Source: Camarhynchus parvulus (Eukaryota > Chordata > Aves > Passeriformes > Thraupidae). Taken from it: a DNA stretch of 64,000 bases. The stretch spans positions 19,763,733-19,827,732 of the forward strand of contig NC_044574.1 of assembly GCF_901933205.1 (NCBI RefSeq). The letters run 5' to 3'. Below are positions 38,850-52,849 of this stretch, one piece after another (position 1 is the stretch's first letter; each line of letters starts with the position of its first letter). The translations under genes were made by a program, and so were the position numbers. The notes beneath the pieces were generated by a model, which worked only from the letters and a program-made list of their open reading frames with translations, had not been told where the DNA came from and searched no databases.

Positions 38850-39970
38850 ATCAGACTGTATTACAGCATATAGGCTGGTTACCCAGTAATAGTGCAAAAC
38901 AAATACTTGCTATTGAAGTGACAGTGACAGAACAGAATTCTTCTCAGATTAAAGGAAACTCACATATCAGCTTTCTTTCTTTGACTGATTTTTAGGCATT
39001 GGGATGTAGTAGACATAATTTTTCAGCCAGTATCTGAAATGGTGTTACCCATGAGTATATAAGTAAAGTAATAGATACTGGCTAAACCTCTTTAACATGT
39101 AAACTCAAAAGAGATAGTGTTAAAAAAGGAACTTTCAGTCTTGGATGAGATTATTGATTAAGTTGCTAAAGATTAGTCTTGGGATAAAACTTGGTTAATA
39201 GATTCATTAGTTATAATGAGATAATAGACTGTAACAATGAAAGCTGATAATGACAAAATTAGGTGCTATTATTAAAACAGAACATCAAGAAATACCAGTA
39301 TGACATGGAAATAAAATAATAAAAATTACCTGAAATTCAATTATAAATAAATTAAATACAAATTCAAAAAGGGAAACCATCCTCAGGATTAATAACAATT
39401 ATATATACCGTGCTGTGTAACTCACCTGCTGGCAACAGAAGATGAAGGGAAAGTATAAGATTATTGTCTGATCATTGTTTCACTTTGCAGCTCTTGCAGG
39501 ATGCACGTGTTTGACAGGAAAGTGCAATTCTATGATGTAGGAGCTAAGTTTCAGAATAGAGTTCCAGGATAGACAGAAAAAGATTTACATAATTTTTAAA
39601 AAGTTTTAGAGACCTTTTCTGTCATGCTTCTTTCAAACAATCTGCACAATGATTATTTAATTTCCTGGGAAAATGAAGTTTTTAGGACAGAAGTGATAAG
39701 AAATTATGAAAAATTGTCAGACATTCTGAAAAAACTTTCCAGTATGAGGATGCATTAATAAATTAATGACTACTGACTGATTAACTAACTAAATAAATAG
39801 TTCCTCTTTAGTTTAAGCACTTTATGACAATAATATTATGTGATAGTGATAAAAAAGGATGAAATAGCCAAACCAAATAACCTGGAATATATTCCACTTC
39901 TTTAGTCCTGTGCCCATAAATTTCAGTAGGCTCTTTGAACACTATTTTTACTGTCTTCAACACTACCTGA

Positions 39971-40018
39971 ATTAAAAAAACAAAAAAAACCAAAAAACAA
40001 AAAACCAAAGAAACAAAA
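39971..40018. repeat. A-rich low-complexity stretch
   Basis: The stretch is made of A runs broken by C or CC, giving 'aaaaaacaaaaaaaaccaaa'-like text. It is low-complexity sequence. On the minus strand it produces part of a misleading 66-codon ORF (39808-40008) rich in Phe and Val. Confidence 0.85.
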
Positions 40019-41493
40019 AGGTAAGCTGTGATTCTTTAACAACATTTTGAAAAACTTGCAATCAGTGAACATATGAAATAGTTTAGCAATTTCCATGATA
40101 ATCCTGTTGACATCATGTTAAATGACATCGATAAAACATACAATAATTTTTATGATGCATTTGTATCTTTTCTATAATGTATGCATAAATAAATATACAT
40201 GCACACATTAAATATACACACACACAAATAATTATATACCAATAAAAGTGCAACTATAGATGCTTTTAACTTATCTTGCTGTTTCAAACAGCCTGATGGA
40301 AAACTTTTTCAAAACAGCAAGCAATCTTGATTCATTATACAGTTGTTACAGTGAGAAAAAAATGGTGTACATGTGCTTCTTCTCCAAATCCTATTCATAA
40401 TCCTGTTCATAAAGAAATTTTTTTAAACTAACTTCTCTTACTGTTAGATTTCTACTAAAAGAACTGTTCCATAACAGTAAAAATTATGTTTCAGCACTGA
40501 CTTCAATTGGAGGTAGAAGTCTACATACTTTATTCGGATACAATATAGGAGTTTTACCATCTGCTACATAGACCGTTCACAAGGGATTGTGCTCAAGAGG
40601 CCTTTCACATGTTCAAATATTTTAATGTTGCAATTTCAGCAATGTAGAGAAACAAGAACATTCTTTTCTTCTGCAGAGAGCAGAAGAAATACATTCTTGT
40701 AGGAAAACATATCAAGATCTAATTTGTGCCATGTTCCCTGGTGTTCTTGTAGTTGATGATCTGTCAGTATTTTCATGTATCATATTAATTTTATTTTCAG
40801 ATATTTATAAAACAGGTCAAAAGATTTACTACGGCCTGAAATAAAAAAAAATTAAAAAAAACAAACCAAAGTTTCAAGAAAAAGCCTTTGTGAAGCAATT
40901 TAGATATAACATTGTTAAAAAAGATTACTCAGACAATTTTGCATGAATATAACCCTCCAAAATATAATTCCAGTTCTTTTCAACACAGGTTGATTTATTG
41001 AAATGCACCCTAGATTGGAAAAAAAAGAAAAAAAAGACACAATATGAGGGACTCAATCACTTAAATGGGGGCTGAGCTAAGGCTCAAGACTCAGAATAAG
41101 AGTGCTTCTGAGATTCTTGGGTGCTCTATTAGATACTCAGATATTTTAAACCATCAGATAGGTTTTGTTGAGCAAAATATTTGCAGCAAAAGCTAGCTAC
41201 CGTTGCAATTAATTTCCAATAAAATGAATATCTTTGAGTTCTGAAACACAAAGCCCTCCATCAACTCAAACAGCAAAAGTTCTGCATAGTTTTGAAGTTA
41301 TTAAAAGGAGAAAATGGCAGACATTTGTATGGAATTAGACTTAGCCTTTCCCATCAATAACAGAATCAAACAACACAGGCAAAATCCCTCTTTTCCATTT
41401 TTAGCAGTATTTGTCACATTAAGATGAAGATTTCATATGAAGTCTGTGAATTAAAGCAGTGCAGAAGACAGGAATGGGAGGGAGAAGACAGCA

Positions 41494-41541
41494 GTGAACT
41501 GCAAAATACCCTGTATTATCTGTGAACTGCAAAATGCCCCT
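41494..41541 (+). repeat. Two-unit direct repeat, 28-bp period
   Basis: The word 'gtgaactgcaaaata/gccc' occurs at 41494 and again at 41522. This is a local duplication, probably from replication slippage. It has no other visible property. Confidence 0.8.
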
Positions 41542-42934
41542 GCAGGAAGAACACTGCACTGGGGCTTCAGAGCAACAAGATGACATGAAAAGATAAAGGC
41601 AATAAAATGTGATGGGCAGGGCTCTCCATAGGCACTTTTGGTTGCCAAGGAACTCTGCAATGTTCAGAGTTCCCTTGAGAGCATTTTAGTCACTCATTTA
41701 ACATAAGCTGTGGATAGTGTGATGAGCAACAGTGTCAAAGCTGTGCTGTCAGGGGGTTTGTTCTCTCACCTATAATATTGTACCTCCTGCCTCTGTCAGT
41801 AGTCTGGCCTCCACAATACAATAAAACAGTAAATGGAAGAAAATACATCTATTCTAAAAAATATATTATTTTATAGCCTGTTAGTGATTTCCAGTATTGA
41901 TCACTGGTAAATTGAAATAATGTATACTCCTGAAGGTATTATTTTAAAAATAATTTACCTATTCATTAGTGAGTAGTTAATGCATCAAAAATAAACCGAT
42001 TACAAATATTTTTGTTTTTGTAGGACATAATAAAGCGGCTATGAAAAAAATAAATTTATCTAAAATACAGGATTATTATCTTAAATAACAGGAATTAGAT
42101 TCTGTAGAACAATATATGAATTCATTTTGTTGAGATAAATTTTTAAAAAACACAATTCCAAATTAAGATAGGAAATAATTGTTTTGGTTTTCAAAATGAT
42201 GAGTAGTTGAATTAACTTGTAGGTTAAAATTTTTGTTTATTTTTTCACCTTTTATCCCTAAATCAACTAATTTTAACTAATTTTAACAATAACACAATTT
42301 TGCAAAGCACATAGAACTACCAAAGAATCTTAGAGCTACCAATTCCAAAGCATTTGGGGGAGCAAAATACAATTAACAATTAATATAATAATTTTTATTT
42401 TTTTACATCAAAGAACATTTCTGTCAGTAGATATAGTTATATATCACATTAATAAAAGTTAAAGGTCTCACAACAGGGTTCCTGTGCAATTATTTAGCCT
42501 CCCAAGTGTTATGAAGCACTAGGACAGTAAATATAATTTTATTACAAATTTAGAAGAAAACACCTCTAGGGATGATCCCAAGAAACCATGTGGTCAATCC
42601 CTCTTCACTAAAGTGAGATTTTTCATCTCAAACTTGAGAGCATCCAATTAATCTTCCCTTAAAGTCCTATCTAGGAATATTTCTCTGCAATATCATGTAG
42701 CCTACTGCATTCTGGACCAATATTACAATTAGACCATTTCCTCTTACTATCAAACTGAAATACTTTTTTTTTTTTCTCATTTAGCAGGCTGGTCTCTCTT
42801 TCTGCAAAGACATCTCCTTTGTAAGAACAGCTTACATTAGAGCAACAAAGCCAAGTGCACGACCCAAGACCTGGGTGGGGGTAACCCCTGGTATCAACAC
42901 AAGCTGGGGAATAAACTGAGAATAGCCCTGCCTT

Positions 42935-43613
42935 GAAGGGCTGGAGGGGGCTGGTGGATGGATGGGAGGCTGGACATGAGCTGGCAATGTGCTCTTGCAG
43001 CCCAGAAAGCCAATTTTGTCCTGGCTGCATCAAAACAAATATCCTGGCTGCAGGCCAAGGGAAGCGATTCTGCCTCTCTGCTCCTCTCAGGTGAGACCCC
43101 ACCTGCAGTACTGCACCCGGCTCTGGTGTCCCAAGCACAGGAAGGACATCAATCTTTGGAGCAAGTCTAGAGGAGGGTCACCAAATTGATTAGAGGCAGG
43201 GAGAGGCCACGTTTCCTGTGAGATCAGGCTGAGAAAGCTGAGGTTGTTGAAACTAGAGATGTGAAGGATCCAGGGTGACCTATCTGAAGCCTTCCAGTAC
43301 CTAAAGGAAGTCTGGAAGAATCTGCAGTGGAACTGCTTACAAGGGCATGTAAGGATAGGACAAGAGGGAACAGCTTTAAACCAAGTTGAGATGATATATT
43401 AGAAATAAAATCTTTACTGTGTGATTGGTAGGACACTGAAACAGGTTGACCAGAGAAACTGGATGTCTCATCGCTGGAAGTGTTCAAAGCCAGGCTGGAT
43501 GGGCCTTTGAGAAACTTGGTCTAATGGAAGATGTTATGGATCTTGGCAGGGTTGCAATTTGATGATCTTTAAGGTCCTTTCCAGGTCAAACTTTTTAATG
43601 ATTCTATGATTTA
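42935..43613 (+). mobile_element. CR1 LINE 3' region, sense, relatively well kept
   Basis: At about 680 bp this is one of the two longest CR1 3' copies in the window, with the antisense one at 16870. It begins in the 'gaggctggacatgagctggc' region. It continues with 'gcccagaaagccaattttgt', 'gagaccccacctgcagtact' (a PHLQYC-type peptide in the frame at 42989-43189) and 'cacaggaaggacatcaatct'. The 3' part has 'ccttccagtacctaaaggaa', 'tggaagtgttcaaagccagg' and the terminal 'aatgattctatgattta', with the CR1 ATTCTATG terminal motif intact. The coding frame is broken by shifts, so it is not functional. ORFs on the minus strand here (42671-43138, 43224-43487) are antisense shadows. Confidence 0.95.
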
Positions 43614-46600
43614 GGAAGGTTATTCTTATGCTCCCATTTTTATCTCAATTTGTACATCCTCCTTTCTTCCAGACAGTCCCAGGCATGAGAGTGCAAGTCC
43701 CATTTGCTCATTTAGAACGCATGTAATATGCCCAACATAAATAATAATTTCTTTTTGTACAGTGCCAGTGACCAAATGCAAACAGAAATTTTATCCTCCA
43801 TATATGATGCAAAATACTTTTAAAGTCCAAGTGAATCTTGGAATGTAATTGCCTTTTTTTTCCCCTCAGCAATACATAAAATCTTGTCCAATTTGTGCCC
43901 CCACTGTAGCTGTACTTTATTTTTAGCAGCATTATTTCCTAGAAAATTTAATTTCATATTTGTACACATTTTATTCATGCTTCTTATTTGTGACATTTAT
44001 AATTTGTTTTTATAGATGATTTCAGGTCATTTTTCCATTTTCTCCAAATCACACTGAATTCTGATCTTCTAAAGCACTTATAACCCTTCCTATCTAACAG
44101 CATCTTTACACATTATTATATATCAACATCTAAATAATGAACTAAAATATTCAATAAAATTAGTCATAGAAAAATGTGCCTCACTTGAAATTCTTCCAAC
44201 AGACAGTGAATCAATAATGCTAAATATTAAATGTTGGTTTTCATCTAACTGTACACCAACTTTGTATCAAGAAAATGTGAAACATACTTTGTGAAGCTGC
44301 TCATAAGAGTGTGTTATATAGTCTCCAAATCTTACTATGGCCTTGGTAAATATTGTAGTCTTTTCTTTCCTCTTATTCACTGCGCTATTAGCATAAAGAA
44401 AAAGAAACTGGATTGATATGATGTGTTATTGATCAATACAAGGTGCTTTTTACCACTTCTAGTTATTATTAATATGATTGATTAATTTAATTTTTAATAA
44501 TTAAATTCTGCTCTGCTCCACAGACAGAAAACACTGCTCTATTTTTTTTTCTTTTTGTCTTCTATTTTTTGTCTCTTTCCAATTTTAAGTGTGAATTTCA
44601 GAATGAAATACACAGGTATGATTAGAAGTTCAGATTACTTCAACATTTTTAAAGTAGGGTGGATTCCTTTAGTTCCTCAGTTCATCAAACACTGAAGACT
44701 TGAACTCAAGTTTTCCTCAGTGTCTTCTTTTCATAATCTGGCCTAGAGTCCTATTTCTGTGCTAAGATTAGTGTTGTAATGTGTTTGGACACAATTAAAT
44801 TCGCAAAGACTGAAGCAAATTCTACTTAAACCTCCTTTGTTTAAATCATAATTTGTTCTCTTTCCCATAAGTAATTGACCTATATATTTTACTTTGTTCT
44901 ATACTACATTCCTAAAAGATTCTTTTTATCTTTTCCTTTCACTACAAAGAATTCATTTTGTCTCTTAGTTTTTCTAATTTTATCCTTTTTTTGTAGAAGT
45001 ACATTACATAATGAAGGCTGTACACTAAGGAACAATGAGTTATGAAGAGCCACATAGTGTAAATGTAATTAAAACCAAATTATTTAACTGGACTTTCCAT
45101 TTGAGTAGGATGATGGAAGATTTGTCTGTGAGAACAAAGAGTAGTTTAAAGAGAATAGAAAGAAAAAAATATATTTGTAGAGGAATACACATTCAAGAAA
45201 ATCTCTGTTATGTACAGTAGCAAGCAGCAGTCTGAAATCTTATTACTCCTCTGCTGTGAAAAAGTATCTGTGAAATTTATGAGCAAATATCATCAAGTTC
45301 ATTCTTCTTTTTCTCCTTGTAACTGATGAACATGCCCTACTGCTACATTCCTTTAAAGAACAGATGTCTATGGCTGATGGAAAGTTTCCAAAGGGTAATA
45401 ACATGTAATGGTAGTAACTGTTAAATTTCATAGGCAGACAGGGTTGTGTGCAGTCCATGCTCCACGTATGTGTGAGAAATTGTTAACACCGCATTTATCA
45501 CTAATCTCTATGTTAGCAAATAATGCTAAGGTTGATACATTTGCTCCTGCTCAGTGCTTTGCTGACTCTGTTCTTTGTTCTTGGAGGATAAACACACATG
45601 GAGCTCACACGTAAAAACATATGTGACAATTGTTAAAGGAAATGTGACCAGTGATACTGTTATAGTGTATTAGATAATCCTTGAAGGGTAACTATTAATA
45701 TTAACATTAATTAAAACTTCTTATCTTTCTTTTTTAGCTAGACTTTAAAACAAACAGGTTACATCATAGAAGGTAATTAAGAAATTAATTAAAATTAAAT
45801 TGTTGAACAAGAAATTAATTCTTGCATGAAAATATGTCTCTATATGTACACCCCTTTATTAACTACTTGGGATTTATTTTGTATGGTCAGTGGAATATCC
45901 TTATGGTTATAGATATATTAAGCCATCCATATTACAGGTGTCAATATATTCTTGAGTGAATGATTCCAAAACCATCCAAAATCAGACTCAATAGGGTGTA
46001 AAAATACTCAAAGAGAACTTTTTTAAATCAGCATAAAATCCTGAAAGAGAAAGCAGACCAAACTAATGAAAAAAAGCTGTGAAATAGGAATAAAAACCAG
46101 ATCAAATACTGAATTTTCTAATCCAGCGCAGAAAATTTCTATTGGGAGAGATAAGAAAAAAATTAATGTTTTAAAATTAAACTCCTTCAGTTCTTTATAC
46201 TTTATAAAAGGAAATGGGTATATTTTTAACCACTACTTTCAGTGAACCATGAATTTTTAAAATTATTGGACTTGATGCATATTTCTTGGGATAACCTGTT
46301 GTTACACACCATTAAAAAAGAACATTGTGTTTCCTTGCATAATACCCCATGCTGACATAACAGTGAACAATTTATCATTCTGATGAACCTTCACAATTGA
46401 GAATTTTGAGAAACCGTGGTTCACTGGAAACCAGGATTTAAACAATCTTAATTTATTTTGTTAACCTTTGCAGTGCCATGGTTTTGTGGTTTTTAATATA
46501 GTTTAAACCTGCTACATAAATTTCACATATTTCTTCTCAGAAAGTTATTCTTTATTTAAGAATACAACTATTGAAACAGTATAATATATAATTTATACTT

Positions 46601-48361
46601 TAACAGTTATTCCTGCTTTCAAGAGATACTCTGTGAACACTTTTAAGTTGATTTGGGTCTAAAAACTATTCAATAGAATTGGTATTTTCATGATTGTCAC
46701 TACATACTGTCATTTCCAGTCCATTCTGGGACAGTGCGGGGGAATGGTGTTGTCAAACCTGTGAGTGTACAGTCCACTGAATCCCATGGCACTCAAAGCC
46801 AGCTTGAACAAATTAAGTTTGTAAGCTTTGCACATGTTGGCTCACAGACTCCTCAGCATTCCCAGCTCTCTGCATCTCCCTGATGGCATTAAAACCTCAG
46901 TGCCTACTGCACTGAGTACTGCAGGAGCAGCCTCCGCAGTGAATGTTTTAAATCTGATAAAGATGATCATCTAATTAAAAAGTTTTCAGGAGGAAAGTTG
47001 TGGAAGACCTAAACATTATGTCACTTATTATCTTTCTAGATTGTTTTTTTTTTATCTGACCTTATAGCATCTAATTTTCTTAATTCTAGCCTGGAATTTG
47101 TTAGTCATATTTTTGTCTTGAAAACAATGAATTCGTTACTGCTGATTGTCAGGCAGCCATAATGGTAAGCATACCATTTTAGAATATGGTAATTTCCCTA
47201 CAAGTTCTTTTTAAAAGGGAAACTCAAACAAATGTGTGTCAGCTGGTACTACATAAGAAACTTAAAAATAAAATGTTTCATCAGCTCAAAAGATCTTGCT
47301 AATCAGTAATATTCACATTGAGAAATATTAGAGATTCAGTTAAATACTTGGTTTAGGAACTAGAATCAGTAATGCCAGTTAACCTAACACTTTACTGATT
47401 TAATTTAGGATTAGAAATAGGTGGGTTTATAATTTTTTCAATTTTTTTCCTCGACAACCTACTGAGAAGGTGGATGATAGAAGATTTTGATGTACATCTG
47501 GTGCCCACCCAAAGTCAATCCACCACACTGGCTCAGACCAGTCCTGATTCAAATGTATTCTGTTTTATCTGTATTATCTGTTCATACCTCATAACAGATC
47601 GTAGCACATTGATGTTCTTGTCTTTTATTTATAGACACAAAATACACTTTAATATGATTTTCAGTCATGATGTTGTTCTAAATGCAATGTTCATAGTTCT
47701 GTTGGCCCTGCAATGATTAATTACCTACATCTGCTCTTACTTTCAATTTAATAAATGCTTTTATGAGCTGTTCCTCTCCCAGTAGTCTGTCTCCTGGGCA
47801 TATTTTTTTACATGTCCCTATCTTACTCCAACTGACATTAGTATTACCATTTTCTCTATTTTTTCCTTATACATTTTCCTTTCTGTAAGTAAAAGCAAAT
47901 CCATTCTGCTGATTCTCACTTTTTATTTCAATTAGTTATTTAAAATAAATTAATTATTCACTAGTTTTGGGAGTCCCAGGGTCATTTCTGGTTTTGTTCA
48001 GTGGCCGTTAATATAAAATGCATGAACAGTCTTGACAGCAAGACTGACTCCAGGTATTTTAGAACAGCAGGTAAGTAGATGCTGAAGAGCTCAGTAATAT
48101 TTAAAAGTTGGAACAAGAAACTGAAATAGAGAATTTATTACTGTTTTACACAAAAGAGTGGAATTTACGAATGTATACCCTGTATAAAATGTTAGATTAG
48201 AAGTATCTAATCCTTTAAAGTGTGCAGCTTTTAAATCTAAGTAAAAATGTTATTATCCTACTCTTCTACAAGATTTTTTGCTTTACAGTACCCAAGGTTA
48301 TTGACTCACTAGGTCTGATAAATTACAGACGACAACAATTTGATCTACATTTATCACAGAC
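43614..48361. other. AT-rich unique sequence
   Basis: No gene or named repeat is recognised. A near-palindrome with CAAGAA/TTCTTG arms lies at 45808-45824. A somewhat GC-richer part lies near 46720-46940, whose origin I cannot tell. Around 47090-47165 there is a mixed-composition stretch with an ACAATG SOX-like word. ORFs are short and unrecognised. Confidence 0.5.
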
Positions 48362-48905
48362 AATCACAGAATGACAGAATGGTGGCAGCTGGAAGTGGCC
48401 TCAGGAGATCATCTAATCCAACCCCCCAGTAAAGCAGGTACACCTGGAGCAGATTGTATGGAATCACACCCATGTTTGTTTTGAATATCTCCAGATATTC
48501 ACTCCACAACCTCTATGGGCAGCCTATTCCAGGGCTCTGACACCCTCAATATAAAGGCATTTTTCCTCATATTCATACAGAACTTCCCGCGTTTCTGTTT
48601 GTGCCTCTTGCCCCTTGTCCTGCCCCTGGGCAGGAGTGCCATGAAAAGAGTCCGGCTCCACCTTCTTCACACCCACCCTAAGATATTGCTTAGTATTGGT
48701 AATATCTGCTCTCAGTTGTCTCCTCTTCAGGCTAAACAAGACCAGCTCTCTCAGTCTTTTTTCCTGAGAGAGATGCTACAGTCCCACAAATCATCTTTTC
48801 CAGTAGTTCCTTGTCTTTCTTGGAGTGGGGAGTTCAGAGCTGGACACAGTCCTTCAGATGTGGCCTCATTGGGGCAGAGTAGATGGGGAGGATAACCTTC
48901 CCCAA
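48362..48905 (-). mobile_element. Antisense CR1 LINE 3' region
   Basis: The left edge shows the reverse-complemented CR1 3' terminus with two motif copies ('aatcacagaatgacagaatg', 48362 onward), which marks the element's true 3' end. To the right follow 'gatcatctaatccaaccccc', 'gggcagcctattccagggct', 'cttgccccttgtcctgcccc', 'agctctctcagtc' and 'ttcagagctggacacagtcc'. It ends near 'ggggcagagtagatggggag' at about 48890, followed by a two-unit 'aaccttcccc' repeat. The block order differs from the copies at 15 and 43 kb, suggesting a different CR1 subfamily. It is 5'-truncated and non-coding. Confidence 0.95.
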
Positions 48906-51900
48906 CCTTCCCCAACCTGCAGCACAGTCACTATTATAACTCTATATTGGCTACATAATAATTATATGCCATATAATAAAACATACTACATACTAGAACA
49001 AGAAATAGCTTGAACCTGTAAAATACACAAGTGGTCTATACATACACTATCTGGATAATTAGACTCACTACTCATAGAAAAGTAAGCATAATAAAAAATA
49101 TCATTATATTCTGAAATTAAAGAACTGACTGTTTTATTATCATAAAGAGCTGGCAATACACAAGTTAATAGTATAAAGAGAAAATACTACAGTACTTAAC
49201 ATGTGGTGGAACCATCCTTGAATAATAGCAAATTTATCCACTATCTATCCATTTATCTATTCAGATTTTTGTCCTATTTTAGAGAGGAACTTGTTACCTC
49301 CAATTTAGCTACTCATTTTTTCAGCTAGATTTTATTTCTTTGTGCTGTTTGAACATTGCAATTATGCTATAACTAAAGAAAACTGGTAGATGAAAAGAGA
49401 GACATTTGTCAAAATTTGGAAATTAATGTTTTGCATTACAATCTATTTATGGAGAATGAAAGGGGAGGAAAATCTCTGTTAAAAAGGAGTTAAACACTGA
49501 AAACTCACTTACTAACTTTTCTCCTGAGAACTTCTATTTGCAGATAAATATTTGCCTGATTGTGGCATGTATGTCTACTATAGTACTGCCGTGTGGATAC
49601 TCCATCAGATTTTTTCAGCTTCAGTTAAAATCAATATGTAGCTAATCTGTATTATGATTCACTTTTAAGTGTGGAATTTACAAAAAGTGAAATGAATGTA
49701 GATAAAATATTGTTGACTCTGTGTAATAGATTTTCAAAAAGAGATATGTGTACGTTTCCTTTGCTTCACAGTCACAGGGTCTTGAGCAATCATCCACTGA
49801 AGTCAATCCTTGAAGTCACTGACTTCAGCAGGGCTGGAGCACACAGCTTCTTTTCTTGGAGAATTTTATACAGCAAGTCTTGTACATTGGTGTCACAGCA
49901 CACAGGATAACACACATGAATAGCAATTTCAGTGCATTTGGAAACTTCTGCATTGGATGTGGCTTTGTATCAGGGCAGAGTCTTGGCCCAAGCCACTACA
50001 TGTCCTGAGACAGAAGACATAATTCTGAAATTTTCTCAAGTATAAAATAGAAGTAAACAGAAAAATAAGTAAGACTGATAAATTACAAAACAACAAACAA
50101 AAGGACTCAGTAACTGCACATTTGCAGTAGTCTTTTAAAATAAGACAGGTGTCCATCCAGTCTAATGATATCCATGAAACACAAACATTTAAATTGATTT
50201 TTTTAGCCTTTGCTGTGGATTTTTTAACTTTCTTATAATAGAATTTAATTTTTTCCTGTGTTTTTATTATGTACATTTTAATTTTATTTAACAAAATTAC
50301 TATAAATATAATTTATTTGCCTAGAGACATCAGAAAAAGGAAATAAATGTCATTTCAATGAAGGACTAAAATTTGCTTTAAAGATCTTAAGTTTGTTGTA
50401 AGGTTCTCAAATTACCGTTCATTATACTTGTAGGCATTCCATTAATCATTTTGTTGAATATTCTTTTATTAACTGCTTTGATCTTATATATAAGTTTTAT
50501 CAGTGTTAAATGTAGGTGTCAGGGAGGTACCTAGACTGACAAGACTATCATACTTATATGCTTCTTTTTAAGTTTGCCTTCGAAAGGTTATATTTAGTCA
50601 TCAGACTTTATATTTTCCTCACATTTTAAAATTATATGTATTTGACATTCTGTGTTCAAATTCACTGTCATAAGGATCTTTCAAACCATTTTTTAAATTC
50701 TGGAAGTACAACCTTAGATATCAGCCAAGATCCCTTGTTTGGAATGGAAAGAAATGTTATGTTACCTCTCTTACCTTTTTAATTTCCTCTATCACACCGT
50801 TGCAGTCCAGGGTTACTTACTGTATCAAGCACGTCAGCTAAGAAATTAAAACTTGCAAATTTTAGGCTGAAATATTAAAAAAAAAAAAAATCTGTTGATT
50901 TAAAGCCCAAACCTGAATATATTGACTGTTTGTGTACATTTCCAGCAAATAATTAGACAGGTGAATGTCACGGGTAATGCATCCCAGCAGTGCAGTCACT
51001 TAAGGACTGTGAAAATCTCTGGTAACATGGAATACTCAGTTTTGACTAAGTGACTGAAAATAACAATTTTTAACATAAAATTCATCATTTATTTATGAGG
51101 TGTCATTAGTGAAAGCCACATTTATTAGATAGAAAGAGGAGGTACTAGCTTTTGGTTGCTTACTGCTTGAATATTCGTGACAGAAATGCTTATTTTCATA
51201 ATTGTATAATTTCAAAGGTAGCAAACATAAATAAAATTCTGAAGATACACTTTTCTTATTCACAGTTAAAAATATTAATCAATTATCAATTGAATTAAAA
51301 AAGAAAATTCCATGTTCTTCTGTATTTCGTAGTCATTCTGTTTCAGTCAACACATTCCTTAACCAGGTGTGTGAATCTTCCTTTTTATCATGTTGACTTC
51401 CTTCAAAGTTTGGTTAACTCTGTTATTTTTGAATATTGATGAGTGTTGAAGATAATTTGTACTGAGTCAACATTTCTACACTACTGCTCTCTATCACCCA
51501 AGAAGAAGAAGTAATTTTTAAAAGTAACCTCATAAAATAGTGGTTTAAGAACTTTTTGATATAATTTGGCAACTCTGCATAATGTTTACTTTTACACTAC
51601 TTTACAGATAATATCCTATTATGATTACTTTATGCTACTCAAACTTATCTTTAAAGGAAAAAGTCACAGCCTTTTTTTTGATAGCTTTGTTAGAAATAAA
51701 TGAGAAAAGAAATTCTTGCATAGTAAATGTTAAAATATTCCAATATATCCTTTAAAATGTACAAAAGTATGGTACTGAAAATATTGACTTTACACACCCA
51801 TGGCCTGTGGTGAGGATTTTTTTCTACTTAAATAGAAACAAGTAAAAGAAGCTCAATTACCTTCTAGTTCTAGAGATAAATTAATCCTGCTTGTACCATC

Positions 51901-52849
51901 ACAGGCTCCCCTCTCTTTCCACACTTGGCAAGGCAGTGGCACAGAAAGCTCGAAGAGAAGCCCAGAGAACCTATCCACATGTGTGGGCACCCATGGCACT
52001 GAGACACAGGAGGCAGATTTCTCTATTGTTGCACAAGTGCACTAATGTAGTCTCTGTTAGTTGTCTTTTTTTTTTTTTAAGGAAATTAACCAAACCAACC
52101 TTTCAGTTTCTATGGGATAACTCAGCAACTGAATCCTAGAGTGCTTTGTACCTAGAGCTATAATCTCATGGGTCTTATTTGGAGCTACAGGTAGGTGCTT
52201 ACCTTTGGGAAACAAATGCTTTCTTTCTCCCTTCACTTTTTAGTTAGCTCAGAAAGAGATACTACCTACTTAACCATTCATAAAGGACTTTGAAAATACT
52301 TTGGATTCAAATAATTTCCTCTGTCATACGACATACATCAGTATTTTATCTTGGACATGAGGTACACAGTAATGTGAATTCCTTTTGGGAGAAATGGGAA
52401 CTTGGAGCAGGATATGCTGAGCATCTCCTTGTTTTGATTTTGTCCCAAACTACCAGGGGAAAGATAACAGCAGTTGGGCTCTCACTTTTGAGAAATGAGA
52501 GCATAGCTACATCTCTTCTTGACTGGAAATTCCCAAGCATGAGCACGTAAAAACATTTTTGTCCCTATGGATAAAATCACATAGTACTTTACAAATAACT
52601 TATATCTTGCAATGTGACTATTTTACTTATGAGTTATCTTTTAAATTTGAACACAGAATAAGCCTCTTAAATATTGCTTTGAAATGCCTCTATACTTCAT
52701 GCTGCACTATGCAAATTATGTTAGACACAGTTTCATGATATGTCTTGATTAAAAGGTTGCAGGTTTCCTTAAAAAGTGTTACATATTCAGTTATTCCAAT
52801 ACACAAGGCATCTGATTCAGGAATGAGATTTGTATTTACCTGTTATGAA
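48906..52849. other. AT-rich unique sequence
   Basis: No gene is recognised. A 14-A run lies at 50877-50890. A dyad-symmetric 'gaagtca...tgacttc' stretch lies at 49797-49828. The ORF at 51891-52139 covers a GC-richer patch of about 200 bp with no family resemblance that I can see. Confidence 0.5.
49797..49828. repeat. Dyad-symmetric 'gaagtca/tgacttc' motif
   Basis: CTGAAGTCA at 49797-49805 pairs with TGACTTCAG at 49820-49828. A further TGAAGTCA at 49811-49818 forms a palindrome with TGACTTCA at 49820-49827 around one base. The text resembles the 'gaagtcaatgg ... ccattgacttcaatgggag' motif often seen in old sauropsid interspersed repeats, so this may be a fragment of one. That comparison is from memory. 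Confidence 0.5.

Larger units (their letters stand above)
36106..42934. other. AT-rich unique sequence with simple repeats
   Basis: No gene or named repeat is recognised. Simple sequence includes a TA-rich run near 37570-37640, a 17-T run at 38833-38849, an A-rich stretch with C interruptions at 39971-40018, and a short CA run near 40217-40227. A direct duplication with a 28-bp period lies at 41494-41541. ORFs here are short and often of low complexity. Confidence 0.55.

Noticed and set aside
42671..43487. Minus-strand ORFs of 155 and 87 codons
   Set aside because: They are mainly or wholly antisense to the sense CR1 copy at 42935-43613, whose family words read on the plus strand.
48515..49013. 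Plus-strand ORFs of 126 and 62 codons
   Set aside because: Mostly within the antisense CR1 at 48362-48905. They are shadows of the element.
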